The notes: generated by a model from the letters alone, not told the origin. DNA of 64,000 nucleotides from Aphelocoma coerulescens (GCF_041296385.1 NW_027183584.1:1-64000), one strand, 5' to 3'. Shown: positions 36,854 through 48,982, numbered from the stretch's first letter. Numbers and translations: made by a program.

Positions 36854-39046
36854 GGCTCTCCTGGGAGCCACGGGTCACAAAGCACCGTGGGCTCTGTGCA
36901 GCCCCGCTGTGTCACAATGGCCGCTGGCTTCCACGAGCCCCCGCAGTGTCCCAGTGGGCCCCGTGGCTTTAGGAGTGGGTGGCTGGGAGTTGGTGCCAGC
37001 GGCTGGGGGAGCAGCAGCAGGGACTGTGTGTGGACAGTGCCATGGCCACTTGTGTGGCCACTGGTGTCTCTGTGCCAGGCACAGCCGTGGTGTGTAACAC
37101 CGGCTCTGGGTCCTTTGGCTGTGCAGGTGGCAGTCACGGCCTGGAGCAGGGCTGCTCCCGGGGGACAGCCTGGGGCAGGAGGCTGCTGGAGATTCATTCC
37201 CCACACTCCTTGTCATGAGGTGCTCAGAGTGATTGGAAAGGCTGTTGGCAGCAGGCAGTTCTCTGGGTTCAAGCTGTGGAGCTGTCAGCGGGAATGCAAA
37301 GGCCAAGCTGCTGAGCCTTTTGTCCTGGTGCCTTTAGTGTGTGAGCAGTCCCTGGTGCCGTTGTCTTTGGATCCTGAGTGTGGGAGAGGCAAGGCTTAGG
37401 ATGGTGCGTAGAGCTGAGAAGGAAAGTGCCGAGAGCAGCGTGTGTGCTGCTGCTTTGAGGGGTGCAGTTGAAGTTGTAGGCAGCAAGAGCTTTCTCAGCT
37501 GGCCCTTTTGTGAGCTCTGCTTTTGCCAGATGACTTCCATCTTACCCTCTTACCATCTTAGCCTCTCATTTTTGCATATCCCAAACCCCCTTCCAAACAT
37601 CCAGCAGCTGCTTGTAAAGAAGAAGTCCTAGAACAAAAAGCCAGTGCTGCCTTTCATAGCCCCTTTGCTGTCTATGAAGTAGAGGAAAGAAGCTAGTGAG
37701 ACGCACTTTCTTTCTCAACTCCATAGAGCGCATCCTTCTCTCAAGGTGGCAGAGTCCTTGGCGGAAGTGAAGCATCTGCAGCTGCAGTTCAGACTGAGAG
37801 ATGTGCCAGGACAGGAAACATTTGCTGACCTTCCCTGTTCCCTGTGCAACATGATTCTCGCATCCCAGTCACTTTCACATACCTTCGGTATCCCTGAGTC
37901 CAAGCAGCTAAAGCTCACAGAGACAGAAGTGTCAGGAAGGAAAACGTTCCAAAAGCACCCCCTTCTCTTATCAGCATATAAATTGTGCACAACAGGCTGC
38001 GGCACCGAACCTTCCTTCTCAGATAGACATGCCATCACACTTTTCACTCTTGCAGCTCGGTTGAAAAGCTCCAGCAGCTGCTCCCGCAATAGCAAAAGGT
38101 TCTAGAAGTGAAAGCCAGTTTGGGGCTGCACCTTCTCCTTGCCGCATGTAAGCCACACCAAACTCCCTGATGCACTCTGTCCTCCCCTTCTCAAAGGAGT
38201 AGACGGTGGCATCAGGACACACCTGTGTCCCAGCAGCTGGGTGCCCAGCCGGGAGCAGGAGCAGGGCTGGGGCTGCTCCCAAAGTTGCCCCGCCCCAATG
38301 CCAGAGCCGGACATATGCTGAGGGGGGGCTGGATCAGGCTTTATTGTCCAGCTGCATGCCAGGAGTGAGCACAAAATCTACCTGCATTCTCTGCAGCATG
38401 CCATCCTGGAGCAGAGCCATTGCCAAAGGAAGCCGTCAGCCCGTGCCAAGCCAGTGCCGGAGTGGGATCCTAGCAGCACCTGTGGAAGCCGGGAGAGAGG
38501 AGCCCACCTGGAGCAGGTTCGTGCAGGATTAATCATCCCGTGGCTTCCCACCAGGGTCCTGTTGCTTCCAAAAGGCCCCACAGTGTCACTGTGGCCCCTC
38601 GGTTCCACCAGGTTCCATAGCGTCACTGTGGTGCCCAGGGTTCCGTCAGCTTCGCCAGCATCCCCACGGTCTGCAGAGCTCCCCGAGCTTCTGTGGTGTC
38701 ACAGTGGAGGCAGGGTTGCATCAGGTTCCATAGCATCAGCACGGTCTCCAGGGCTCCCAGAGGTTCTGTGGTGTCACAGTGGAGGCAGGGTTGCATCAGG
38801 TTCCATAGCATCACCACAGTCTCCAGGGCTCCCTGAGCTTCTGTGGTGTTACAGAGGAGGCAGGGTTGCATCAGGTTCCATAGCATCAGCACGGTCTCCA
38901 GGGCTCCCAGAGGTTCTGTGGTGTCACAGAGGAGGCAGGGTTGCATCAGGTTCCATAGCATCAGCACGGTCTCCAGGGCTCCCCTGAGCTTCTGTGGTGG
39001 TGTCACAGAGGAGCCAGGCTTCCTTGTAGTTCCCCAGCATCACAAA
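36854..39046. repeat. Monomer U17, 4-copy class
   Basis: Four 75-bp copies at 38689-38988 including the GTTACAGAGG copy shared with U6. C at +457. The left part resembles U8 and U19 more than its positional partner U6. Confidence 0.95.
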
Positions 39047-41314
39047 GGCTCTCCTGGGAGCCACGGGTCACAAAGCACCGTGGGCTCTGTGCAGCCCCGC
39101 TGTGTCACAATGGCCGCTGGCTTCCACGAGCCCCCGCAGTGTCCCAGTGGGCCCCGTAGCTTTAGGAGTGGGTGGCTGGGAGTTGGTGCCAGCGGCTGGG
39201 GGAGCAGCAGCAGGGACTGTGTGTGGACAGTGCCATGGCCACTTGTGTGGCCACTGGTGTCTCTGTGCCAGGCACAGCCGTGGTGTGTAACACCGGCTCT
39301 GGGTCCTTTGGCTGTGCAGGTGGCAGTCACGGCCTGGAGCAGGGCTGCTCCCGGGGGACAGCCTGGGGCAGGAGGCTGCTGGAGATTCATTCCCCACACT
39401 CCTTGTCATGAGGTGCTCAGAGTGATTGGAAAGGCTGTTGGCAGCAGGCAGTTCTCTGGGTTCAAGCTGTGGAGCTGTCAGCGGGAATGCAAAGGCCAAG
39501 CTGGTGAGCCTTTTGTCCTGGTGCCTTTAGTGTGTGAGCAGTCCCTGGTGCCGTTGTCTTTGGATCCTGAGTGTGGGAGAGGCAAGGCTTAGGATGGTGC
39601 GTAGAGCTGAGAAGGAAAGTGCCGAGAGCAGCGTGTGTGCTGCTGCTTTGAGGGGTGCAGTTGAAGTTGTAGGCAGCAAGAGCTTTCTCAGCTGGCCCTT
39701 TTGTGAGCTCTGCTTTTGCCAGATGACTTCCATCTTACCTTCTTACCATCTTAGCCTCTCATTTTTGCATATCCCAAACCCCCTTCCAAACATCCAGCAG
39801 CTGCTTGTAAAGAAGAAGTCCTAGAACAAAAAGCCAGTGCTGCCTTTCATAGCCCCTTTGCTGTCTATGAAGTAGAGGAAAGAAGCTAGTGAGACGCACT
39901 TTCTTTCTCAACTCCATAGAGCGCATCCTTCTCTCAAGGTGGCAGAGTCCTTGGCGGAAGTGAAGCATCTGCAGCTGCAGTTCAGACTGAGAGATGTGCC
40001 AGGACAGGAAACATTTGCTGACCTTCCCTGTTCCCTGTGCAACATGATTCTCGCATCCCAGTCACTTTCACATACCTTCGGTATCCCTGAGTCCAAGCAG
40101 CTAAAGCTCACAGAGACAGAAGTGTCAGGAAGGAAAACGTTGCAAAAGCACCCCCTTCTCTTATCAGCATATAAATTGTGCACAACAGGCTGCGGCACCG
40201 AACCTTCCTTCTCAGATAGACATGCCATCACACTTTTCACTCTTGCAGCTCGGTTGAAAAGCTCCAGCAGCTGCTCCCGCAATAGCAAAAGGTTCTAGAA
40301 GTGAAAGCCAGTTTGGGGCTGCACCTTCTCCTTGCCGCATGTAAGCCACACCAAACTCCCTGATGCACTCTGTCCTCCCCTTCTCAAAGGAGTAGACGGT
40401 GGCATCAGGACACACCTGTGTCCCAGCAGCTGGGTGCCCAGCCGGGAGCAGGAGCAGGGCTGGGGCTGCTCCCAAAGTTGCCCCGCCCCAATGCCAGAGC
40501 CGGACATATGCTGAGGGGGGGCTGGATCAGGCTTTATTGTCCAGCTGCATGCCAGGATTGAGCACAAAATCTACCTGCATTCTCTGCAGCATGCCATCCT
40601 GGAGCAGAGCCATTGCCAAAGGAAGCCGTGAGCCCGTGCCAAGCCAGTGCCGGAGTGGGATCCTAGCAGCACCTGTGGAAGCCGGGAGAGAGGAGCCCAC
40701 CTGGAGCAGGTTCGTGCAGGATTAATCATCCCGTGGCTTCCCACCAGGGTCCTGTTGCTTCCAAAAGGCCCCACAGTGTCACTGTGGCCCCTCGGTTCCA
40801 CCAGGTTCCATAGCGTCACTGTGGTGCCCAGGGTTCCGTCAGCTTCGCCAGCATCCCCACGGTCTGCAGAGCTCCCCGAGCTTCTGTGGTGTCACAGTGG
40901 AGGCAGGGTTGCATCAGGTTCCATAGCATCAGCACGGTCTCCAGGGCTCCCAGAGGTTCTGTGGTGTCACAGTGGAGGCAGGGTTGCATCAGGTTCCATA
41001 GCATCACCACAGTCTCCAGGGCTCCCTGAGCTTCTGTGGTGTCACAGTGGAGGCAGGGTTGCATCAGGTTCCATAGCATCAGCACGGTCTCCAGGGCTCC
41101 CAGAGGTTCTGTGGTGTCACAGAGGAGGCAGGGTTGCATCAGGTTCCATAGCATCACCACGGTCTCCAGGGCTCCCAGAGGTTCTGTGGTGTCACAGAGG
41201 AGGCAGGGTTGCATCAGGTTCCATAGCATCAGCACGGTCTCCAGGGCTCCCCTGAGCTTCTGTGGTGGTGTCACAGAGGAGCCAGGCTTCCTTGTAGTTC
41301 CCCAGCATCACAAA
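39047..41314. repeat. Monomer U18, 5-copy class
   Basis: Five 75-bp copies at 40882-41256. Rare alleles +111 (A), +693 (T), +1095 (G), +1511 (T) and +1583 (G). Confidence 0.95.
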
Positions 41315-43432
41315 GGCTCTCCTGGGAGCCACGGGTCACAAAGCACCGTGGGCTCTGTGCAGCCCCGCTGTGTCACAATGGCCGCTGGCTTCCACGAGCC
41401 CCCGCAGTGTCCCAGTGGGCCCCGTGGCTTTAGGAGTGGGTGGCTGGGAGTTGGTGCCAGCGGCTGGGGGAGCAGCAGCAGGGACTGTGTGTGGACAGTG
41501 CCATGGCCACTTGTGTGGCCACTGGTGTCTCTGTGCCAGGCACAGCCGTGGTGTGTAACACCGGCTCTGGGTCCTTTGGCTGTGCAGGTGGCAGTCACGG
41601 CCTGGAGCAGGGCTGCTCCCGGGGGACAGCCTGGGGCAGGAGGCTGCTGGAGATTCATTCCCCACACTCCTTGTCATGAGGTGCTCAGAGTGATTGGAAA
41701 GGCTGTTGGCAGCAGGCAGTTCTCTGGGTTCAAGCTGTGGAGCTGTCAGCGGGAATGCAAAGGCCAAGCTGCTGAGCCTTTTGTCCTGGTGCCTTTAGTG
41801 TGTGAGCAGTCCCTGGTGCCGTTGTCTTTGGATCCTGAGTGTGGGAGAGGCAAGGCTTAGGATGGTGCGTAGAGCTGAGAAGGAAAGTGCCGAGAGCAGC
41901 GTGTGTGCTGCTGCTTTGAGGGGTGCAGTTGAAGTTGTAGGCAGCAAGAGCTTTCTCAGCTGGCCCTTTTGTGAGCTCTGCTTTTGCCAGATGACTTCCA
42001 TCTTACCCTCTTACCATCTTAGCCTCTCATTTTTGCATATCCCAAACCCCCTTCCAAACATCCAGCAGCTGCTTGTAAAGAAGAAGTCCTAGAACAAAAA
42101 GCCAGTGCTGCCTTTCATAGCCCCTTTGCTGTCTATGAAGTAGAGGAAAGAAGCTAGTGAGACGCACTTTCTTTCTCAACTCCATAGAGCGCATCCTTCT
42201 CTCAAGGTGGCAGAGTCCTTGGCGGAAGTGAAGCATCTGCAGCTGCAGTTCAGACTGAGAGATGTGCCAGGACAGGAAACATTTGCTGACCTTCCCTGTT
42301 CCCTGTGCAACATGATTCTCGCATCCCAGTCACTTTCACATACCTTCGGTATCCCTGAGTCCAAGCAGCTAAAGCTCACAGAGACAGAAGTGTCAGGAAG
42401 GAAAACGTTCCAAAAGCACCCCCTTCTCTTATCAGCATATAAATTGTGCACAACAGGCTGCGGCACCGAACCTTCCTTCTCAGATAGACATGCCATCACA
42501 CTTTTCACTCTTGCAGCTCGGTTGAAAAGCTCCAGCAGCTGCTCCCGCAATAGCAAAAGGTTCTAGAAGTGAAAGCCAGTTTGGGGCTGCACCTTCTCCT
42601 TGCCGCATGTAAGCCACACCAAACTCCCTGATGCACTCTGTCCTCCCCTTCTCAAAGGAGTAGACGGTGGCATCAGGACACACCTGTGTCCCAGCAGCTG
42701 GGTGCCCAGCCGGGAGCAGGAGCAGGGCTGGGGCTGCTCCCAAAGTTGCCCCGCCCCAATGCCAGAGCCGGACATATGCTGAGGGGGGGCTGGATCAGGC
42801 TTTATTGTCCAGCTGCATGCCAGGAGTGAGCACAAAATCTACCTGCATTCTCTGCAGCATGCCATCCTGGAGCAGAGCCATTGCCAAAGGAAGCCGTCAG
42901 CCCGTGCCAAGCCAGTGCCGGAGTGGGATCCTAGCAGCACCTGTGGAAGCCGGGAGAGAGGAGCCCACCTGGAGCAGGTTCGTGCAGGATTAATCATCCC
43001 GTGGCTTCCCACCAGGGTCCTGTTGCTTCCAAAAGGCCCCACAGTGTCACTGTGGCCCCTCGGTTCCACCAGGTTCCATAGCGTCACTGTGGTGCCCAGG
43101 GTTCCGTCAGCTTCGCCAGCATCCCCACGGTCTGCAGAGCTCCCCGAGCTTCTGTGGTGTCACAGTGGAGGCAGGGTTGCATCAGGTTCCATAGCATCAG
43201 CACGGTCTCCAGGGCTCCCAGAGGTTCTGTGGTGTCACAGTGGAGGCAGGGTTGCATCAGGTTCCATAGCATCACCACAGTCTCCAGGGCTCCCTGAGCT
43301 TCTGTGGTGTCACAGTGGAGGCAGGGTTGCATCAGGTTCCATAGCATCACCACGGTCTCCAGGGCTCCCCTGAGCTTCTGTGGTGGTGTCACAGAGGAGC
43401 CAGGCTTCCTTGTAGTTCCCCAGCATCACAAA
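41315..43432. repeat. Monomer U19, 3-copy class
   Basis: Three 75-bp copies at 43150-43374. C at +457, as in U8. Confidence 0.95.
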
Positions 43433-45700
43433 GGCTCTCCTGGGAGCCACGGGTCACAAAGCACCGTGGGCTCTGTGCAGCCCCGCTGTGTCACAATGGC
43501 CGCTGGCTTCCACGAGCCCCCGCAGTGTCCCAGTGGGCCCCGTGGCTTTAGGAGTGGGTGGCTGGGAGTTGGTGCCAGCGGCTGGGGGAGCAGCAGCAGG
43601 GACTGTGTGTGGACAGTGCCATGGCCACTTGTGTGGCCACTGGTGTCTCTGTGCCAGGCACAGCCGTGGTGTGTAACACCGGCTCTGGGTCCTTTGGCTG
43701 TGCAGGTGGCAGTCACAGCCTGGAGCAGGGCTGCTCCCGGGGGACAGCCTGGGGCAGGAGGCTGCTGGAGATTCATTCCCCACACTCCTTGTCATGAGGT
43801 GCTCAGAGTGATTGGAAAGGCTGTTGGCAGCAGGCAGTTCTCTGGGTTCAAGCTGTGGAGCTGTCAGCGGGAATGCAAAGGCCAAGCTGGTGAGCCTTTT
43901 GTCCTGGTGCCTTTAGTGTGTGAGCAGTCCCTGGTGCCGTTGTCTTTGGATCCTGAGTGTGGGAGAGGCAAGGCTTAGGATGGTGCGTAGAGCTGAGAAG
44001 GAAAGTGCCGAGAGCAGCGTGTGTGCTGCTGCTTTGAGGGGTGCAGTTGAAGTTGTAGGCAGCAAGAGCTTTCTCAGCTGGCCCTTTTGTGAGCTCTGCT
44101 TTTGCCAGATGACTTCCATCTTACCCTCTTACCATCTTAGCCTCTCATTTTTGCATATCCCAAACCCCCTTCCAAACATCCAGCAGCTGCTTGTAAAGAA
44201 GAAGTCCTAGAACAAAAAGCCAGTGCTGCCTTTCATAGCCCCTTTGCTGTCTATGAAGTAGAGGAAAGAAGCTAGTGAGACGCACTTTCTTTCTCAACTC
44301 CATAGAGCGCATCCTTCTCTCAAGGTGGCAGAGTCCTTGGCGGAAGTGAAGCATCTGCAGCTGCAGTTCAGACTGAGAGATGTGCCAGGACAGGAAACAT
44401 TTGCTGACCTTCCCTGTTCCCTGTGCAACATGATTCTCGCATCCCAGTCACTTTCACATACCTTCGGTATCCCTGAGTCCAAGCAGCTAAAGCTCACAGA
44501 GACAGAAGTGTCAGGAAGGAAAACGTTCCAAAAGCACCCCCTTCTCTTATCAGCATATAAATTGTGCACAACAGGCTGCGGCACCGAACCTTCCTTCTCA
44601 GATAGACATGCCATCACACTTTTCACTCTTGCAGCTCGGTTGAAAAGCTCCAGCAGCTGCTCCCGCAATAGCAAAAGGTTCTAGAAGTGAAAGCCAGTTT
44701 GGGGCTGCACCTTCTCCTTGCCGCATGTAAGCCACACCAAACTCCCTGATGCACTCTGTCCTCCCCTTCTCAAAGGAGTAGACGGTGGCATCAGGACACA
44801 CCTGTGTCCCAGCAGCTGGGTGCCCAGCCGGGAGCAGGAGCAGGGCTGGGGCTGCTCCCAAAGTTGCCCCGCCCCAATGCCAGAGCCGGACATATGCTGA
44901 GGGGGGGCTGGATCAGGCTTTATTGTCCAGCTGCATGCCAGGAGTGAGCACAAAATCTACCTGCATTCTCTGCAGCATGCCATCCTGGAGCAGAGCCATT
45001 GCCAAAGGAAGCCGTGAGCCCGTGCCAAGCCAGTGCCGGAGTGGGATCCTAGCAGCACCTGTGGAAGCCGGGAGAGAGGAGCCCACCTGGAGCAGGTTCG
45101 TGCAGGATTAATCATCCCGTGGCTTCCCACCAGGGTCCTGTTGCTTCCAAAAGGCCCCACAGTGTCACTGTGGCCCCTCGGTTCCACCAGGTTCCATAGC
45201 GTCACTGTGGTGCCCAGGGTTCCGTCAGCTTCGCCAGCATCCCCACGGTCTGCAGAGCTCCCCGAGCTTCTGTGGTGTCACAGTGGAGGCAGGGTTGCAT
45301 CAGGTTCCATAGCATCAGCACGGTCTCCAGGGCTCCCAGAGGTTCTGTGGTGTCACAGTGGAGGCAGGGTTGCATCAGGTTCCATAGCATCACCACAGTC
45401 TCCAGGGCTCCCTGAGCTTCTGTGGTGTCACAGTGGAGGCAGGGTTGCATCAGGTTCCATAGCATCAGCACGGTCTCCAGGGCTCCCAGAGGTTCTGTGG
45501 TGTCACAGAGGAGGCAGGGTTGCATCAGGTTCCATAGCATCACCACGGTCTCCAGGGCTCCAAGAGCTTCTGTGGTGTCACAGAGGAGGCAGGGTTGCAT
45601 CAGGTTCAATAGCATCAGCACGGTCTCCAGGGCTCCCCTGAGCTTCTGTGGTGGTGTCACAGAGGAGCCAGGCTTCCTTGTAGTTCCCCAGCATCACAAA
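43433..45700. repeat. Monomer U20, 5-copy class, left flank of provirus P1
   Basis: Five 75-bp copies at 45268-45642. Rare alleles +284 (A) and +1583 (G), identical at all marker sites to U9 and U21. It ends in the duplicated target ACAAA at 45696-45700. Confidence 0.95.
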
Positions 45701-46529
45701 TGTCGAAATTGATGGCGATGATGGTGATGAGGGTGTGGGTTCGGTCGGGCCCGGCTGGAGATGGACGGCGACGAGAGATCTCTATAAGCAGGTCTTTGGA
45801 GCATGCAGTTTATTGCAGAGGGCGTGGGTACAGGGGCACTGCTTAGAGCTGCCAGCTGCAGCTCCAAGCAGGCCCAAGGTGTAAGAGAGGGAGAGAGAGT
45901 GAGCGAGAGAGCTAGAGCAAGAGGCTGAGAGCTAAGAGTGTAAAGAGCAAGAGAGACAAACTAAGAGGAGAGCTGAATTAAGAGGAAGAAGAGCAAGAGA
46001 GTTACTAAGAGAGCTACTAAGAGGAGAAGAGCATTACTAAGAGAGCTACTAAGAGAGTTACTAAGAGCGTTACTAAGAGGAGAAGAGCATTACTAAGAGG
46101 AGAGGAGTTAAGAGAGCGAGGAGCTTGTTACAATACAATAAATCATCTTCTGTAGTGAATATTCTAATTCTCAGTAGCCAATCTAATACAAGGTACAAAT
46201 CCTATAGCATTTACATACAGCCTATAAGAGTTCTTACATTACCATAGAGTGTTACATTTTAACTTCTAAAAACTACTCTTTGGACCCCTTCTGCTGAGCT
46301 AGTAGGGTCTGCTCTGACCCTTGGACCTGTCTGCAAGCAGAGGGTATTGTTCAATCAAGAGGGGATTACCTTCAGCCGGCTATACCATTGTTTTCCAGTT
46401 GTTCAGTAACTAAGACTCTATATCTCAAAGATGGCCTTCATTTCGATGTCGCTCACAGTTTTCATATTCCCAGAATCTTTTGTTAGGCAATCATATTTAT
46501 AAGGCTTTCCTGTTTCATCTTCCCCAACA
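45701..46529 (-). repeat. P1 3' LTR (829 bp)
   Basis: Same as the solo LTR, including the shorter GAAGAAGAGC form. It lacks the GAA present in the P1 5' LTR at about 51251-51263. Positions 46418-46529 also encode the end of Env. Confidence 0.95.
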
Positions 46530-47776
46530 TCTCCCCCGTTCTGATGAACAACTAAGATATTAGATACAGTCCTACTCGTTATTTTTTGCACACACTGAAG
46601 CATACAAGGTACTGCTACTAAAACTATAATTATTACTACTAGAATAATCAAGCCTATTTTACAGAGTTCCCTTAGCCAAGGTGCAAAGCTCCAATCATCA
46701 AACAAACTGTCCAGCCAAGACGGGTCATCTGTTCTAATTTGGTTAGCTAGATCCTTTAGGTTTTGTAGCTGTTTGTGAATGGAAACAGAATGATCGGATA
46801 AGTTCATACAGCATAATCCTTCAAAATCTTCACAGCCGTGCCCATGTGCTAATAAAAGATAATCAACGGCAGCTCTATTTTGTAAAGTGGCATGTCTGAC
46901 TGCCTCTTCATCGGTTAACAGATCACTGATCATAGTAGAGGTGGCATTTACCTCCTTGCTGAGCCAACATCCCAACTTGTTTAACTGTTTTAAAGCAATT
47001 GAGGAGCTTAACTGAGGTAGAAAAATGCTTGCAACAATTGATTTTCCAGAGTTCCAAGGGTGGAAGTCACTATCACAGTCACTATCGTACTGATGTCCCC
47101 AGGAAGATCTGATCTTTCTGCTTTTCTTTTTGATTACCTCTTTGACACTGGGAGCAATAATTGTAAGTTGTCCCAGAGCACAAGGGCCACCATCTATTTT
47201 TGAAGGTATACCTTGCCAGGCCCTGTCTCCACAGATGAGCCAAATTCCTCTGGGGAATCGAATAGGAAGTTTGCTAAAACGATCTGCATGAGGTTCGTCA
47301 TATATAAGAAGCTTAACTTGACTACACCAAGAAGTTACATTGCTATAAGCTGGGTGATATGGGGTAACATTTAAATGGGGACCGTTTTCTCCTTGAAAGT
47401 GAAAGAAATAGCAGGTATCCATAGTTAACGAACCTAGGATTTCTAGCTCTTGAAGGTCAGATTTATCAATTTTAGAATTATCAATATAAGTTTGGTGTCT
47501 ATGGCTGGGAGTTGGAGATACATGATGATCGTCATATGGCCAATACTTATCAAGAGTAATATTATCAAAACCTTCTGGAAGAGGTACTCCAACTAAACAG
47601 GTTGAAAAAGGTTTGTCAGGGCTTGTGTCAGATAGACAGATGGTATCGGAGCCTGCGGATTTGGCTAAAGCAACCCAGACATTTGTCTTTGGTTGATTCA
47701 CAGGTAAAGCTTCACTACAAAAACTAAAACAAAAGAATAAAAGCAACATGCACGCGCGCAAATGAGAAAACTCCAT
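46418..47776 (-). CDS. env: ERV envelope glycoprotein, intact frame (P1)
   Basis: Predicted 452-residue surface/transmembrane (SU/TM) Env precursor; Envs bind a receptor and fuse membranes. I start at ATG 47776, which opens a signal peptide (residues 1-23); the frame upstream has only GTG. SU carries ICGDRAWQGIP (181-191), alpharetrovirus-like. R-K-I-R at 220-223 is a minimal furin-type site. An internal hydrophobic loop lies between C234 and C270, the alpharetrovirus fusion-peptide layout. An immunosuppressive-domain-like segment and a CX6CC (C315, C322, C323) follow; the anchor is ~373-395. N-X-S/T sites: N72, N136, N146, N277, N325. SU (~220 aa) is short for the family and I saw no CXXC partner motif. 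Residues 417-452 are encoded inside the LTR. No lesion; the frame is identical in P2. Expression would need a spliced mRNA; the acceptor was not found. Confidence 0.9.
   Translation of the reverse strand: MEFSHLRACMLLLFFCFSFCSEALPVNQPKTNVWVALAKSAGSDTICLSDTSPDKPFSTCLVGVPLPEGFDNITLDKYWPYDDHHVSPTPSHRHQTYIDNSKIDKSDLQELEILGSLTMDTCYFFHFQGENGPHLNVTPYHPAYSNVTSWCSQVKLLIYDEPHADRFSKLPIRFPRGIWLICGDRAWQGIPSKIDGGPCALGQLTIIAPSVKEVIKKKSRKIRSSWGHQYDSDCDSDFHPWNSGKSIVASIFLPQLSSSIALKQLNKLGCWLSKEVNATSTMISDLLTDEEAVRHATLQNRAAVDYLLLAHGHGCEDFEGLCCMNLSDHSVSIHKQLQNLKDLANQIRTDDPSWLDSLFDDWSFAPWLRELCKIGLIILVVIIIVLVAVPCMLQCVQKITSRTVSNILVVHQNGGDVGEDETGKPYKYDCLTKDSGNMKTVSDIEMKAIFEI
46530..46541 (-). other. Polypurine tract of P1
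   Basis: On the minus strand GAACGGGGGAGA directly abuts the LTR start TGTTGGGG. This is the expected site and composition for plus-strand priming in reverse transcription. It is short and sits within the env frame. Confidence 0.75.
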
Positions 47777-47830
47777 TCTTTTCTTGAGCTGTTTTTGGCA
47801 GATCACTTTCTTCTGGTGATTCTGCGCAGT

Positions 47831-48982
47831 TCAGGTCTGGGTGCTTGCTTCCTGGCTTCCACTTGCAGAGTCACTGGCTGGTGTGGTGGCATCAGCAGGC
47901 TTTGATGCGAGGTATGGCTTCACGTTTTTTGCTGGAACCCACTTGATTCCTTCACCTGTGGAAACACATGCAAACCCCTTCCCCCACATTATAAGATTGT
48001 ATGGTCCTTCTATTTTTCCTGAGTCTAGATTTTTAATCAAAACTGGGGGGCGCTCTTTCAGTTTTGCTTTTTTGTTGTTCAAAAAATGTCTATAAATGGG
48101 GGGATCAGGCTCTTCTGCAGAGCTATTCAAAAAATTGTAAACATACAAAGCCTTGTTCAACCTCCTTTGAGGTGTATCCTGGACTTCTCCCCCTCTCTGT
48201 TGATCTAAAATGCGTTTTAGGGTTTGATGTGTTCTTTTTAGGGTACTTTTTAGCAGTTGTTTAAGATACGGTGAGCAAATACCACTATCTCTTACAGCCC
48301 TTCTTAGTTCTTTAATTTCGTGAGTGGGGATGGGAACCCACGTTTTGGGACTGTCAGGCTGTTGGCTAGCTATCACAGGCTTAGCTAATAGACTTTCATC
48401 TTTACAGCTTTGGAGTCTTATTTCATGCCAATCTGTTAATTGAGAATAATCTGAGCACTTTGGAGGATTTTTTGATTCAGAAAGTAGCGCTAACAAACTC
48501 TCAGAACTCGTTTTCTCCTTATGGGTTGCAAGATCCCAGCCGCTCGCTGGCGGGACTCTGGGGCTCATTGCAAACAAATCTGGCTGCTTTTCAGGGTTTC
48601 CTGGTGTTAGATTTAAAGCATCAGCTCGGGCAGAGCGGCTCTCCGTCTTCCCTGCCACTGGAGCTGCACCACTGCCCTCCGTTCCCCCCCTGTTTGCGGC
48701 TTGTGAGGCGAGGCTGAGCTGCGCGGAGGGATGTTGCTGGGCGGCGGTAGCCGAGGGATACAGCTGTGCGGTGCCGGAGGGCCCCGGCGGGGGCGGCGAT
48801 GGCACTGCCGATCTCCGCGGTGGCGGGCGAGGAGGCGGGGGGGCCGCGAGCAACCGGCTCCGCGGCAGCGGGCGAGGGGGTGCGGGTGGCTCTATTGAAG
48901 GCGAGGTGAAAGCCGTGGGGGGCGGTGGCGGAGCTAGTTCCGTGAGCAGTGCTGTGGTTGGAGAAGTGTGAGCGTGCGTGGG
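47831..48982 (-). pseudogene. Gag remainder joined to integrase C-terminal end (P1)
   Basis: This is the gag frame continued past the TAA at 48983-48985, open for 383 codons to TGA at 47831-47833; there is no ATG start. It starts with more Pro-rich sequence and then a gag linker. A capsid N-terminal piece follows with VPIPTHEIKEL and SPYLKQLL (about 48246-48345). At ~48230-48250 the reading changes to the end of integrase: RLNKALYVYNFLN, then WGKGFACVST and KWVPAKNVK, typical of the C-terminal DNA-binding domain. An internal deletion therefore removed the rest of capsid, nucleocapsid, protease, reverse transcriptase, RNase H and most of integrase, yet kept frame. A near-repeat CTAAAAAG lies at the junction and may have guided it. 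Env ATG follows 54 nt downstream. Confidence 0.85.

Larger units (their letters stand above)
25814..45700. repeat. Nine-monomer higher-order block, copy 2 (U12-U20)
   Basis: Second copy of the U1-U9 order. Homology by position continues to the insertion point at 45700 and into the LTR, then stops: U10-U11 (5,3 copies) are not matched by U21-U22 (5,5 copies). The ~1.2 kb upstream of U12 also aligns with the start of the window at the same offset. Confidence 0.93.

Noticed and set aside
47777..47806. Env start ten codons upstream
   Set aside because: It would need a GTG start; the ATG at 47776 begins a proper signal peptide.
48851..48853. Independent start of the capsid-integrase frame at TTG
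   Set aside because: TTG is not expected as a start here; the same frame continues upstream to the gag TAA, so this is interrupted gag.
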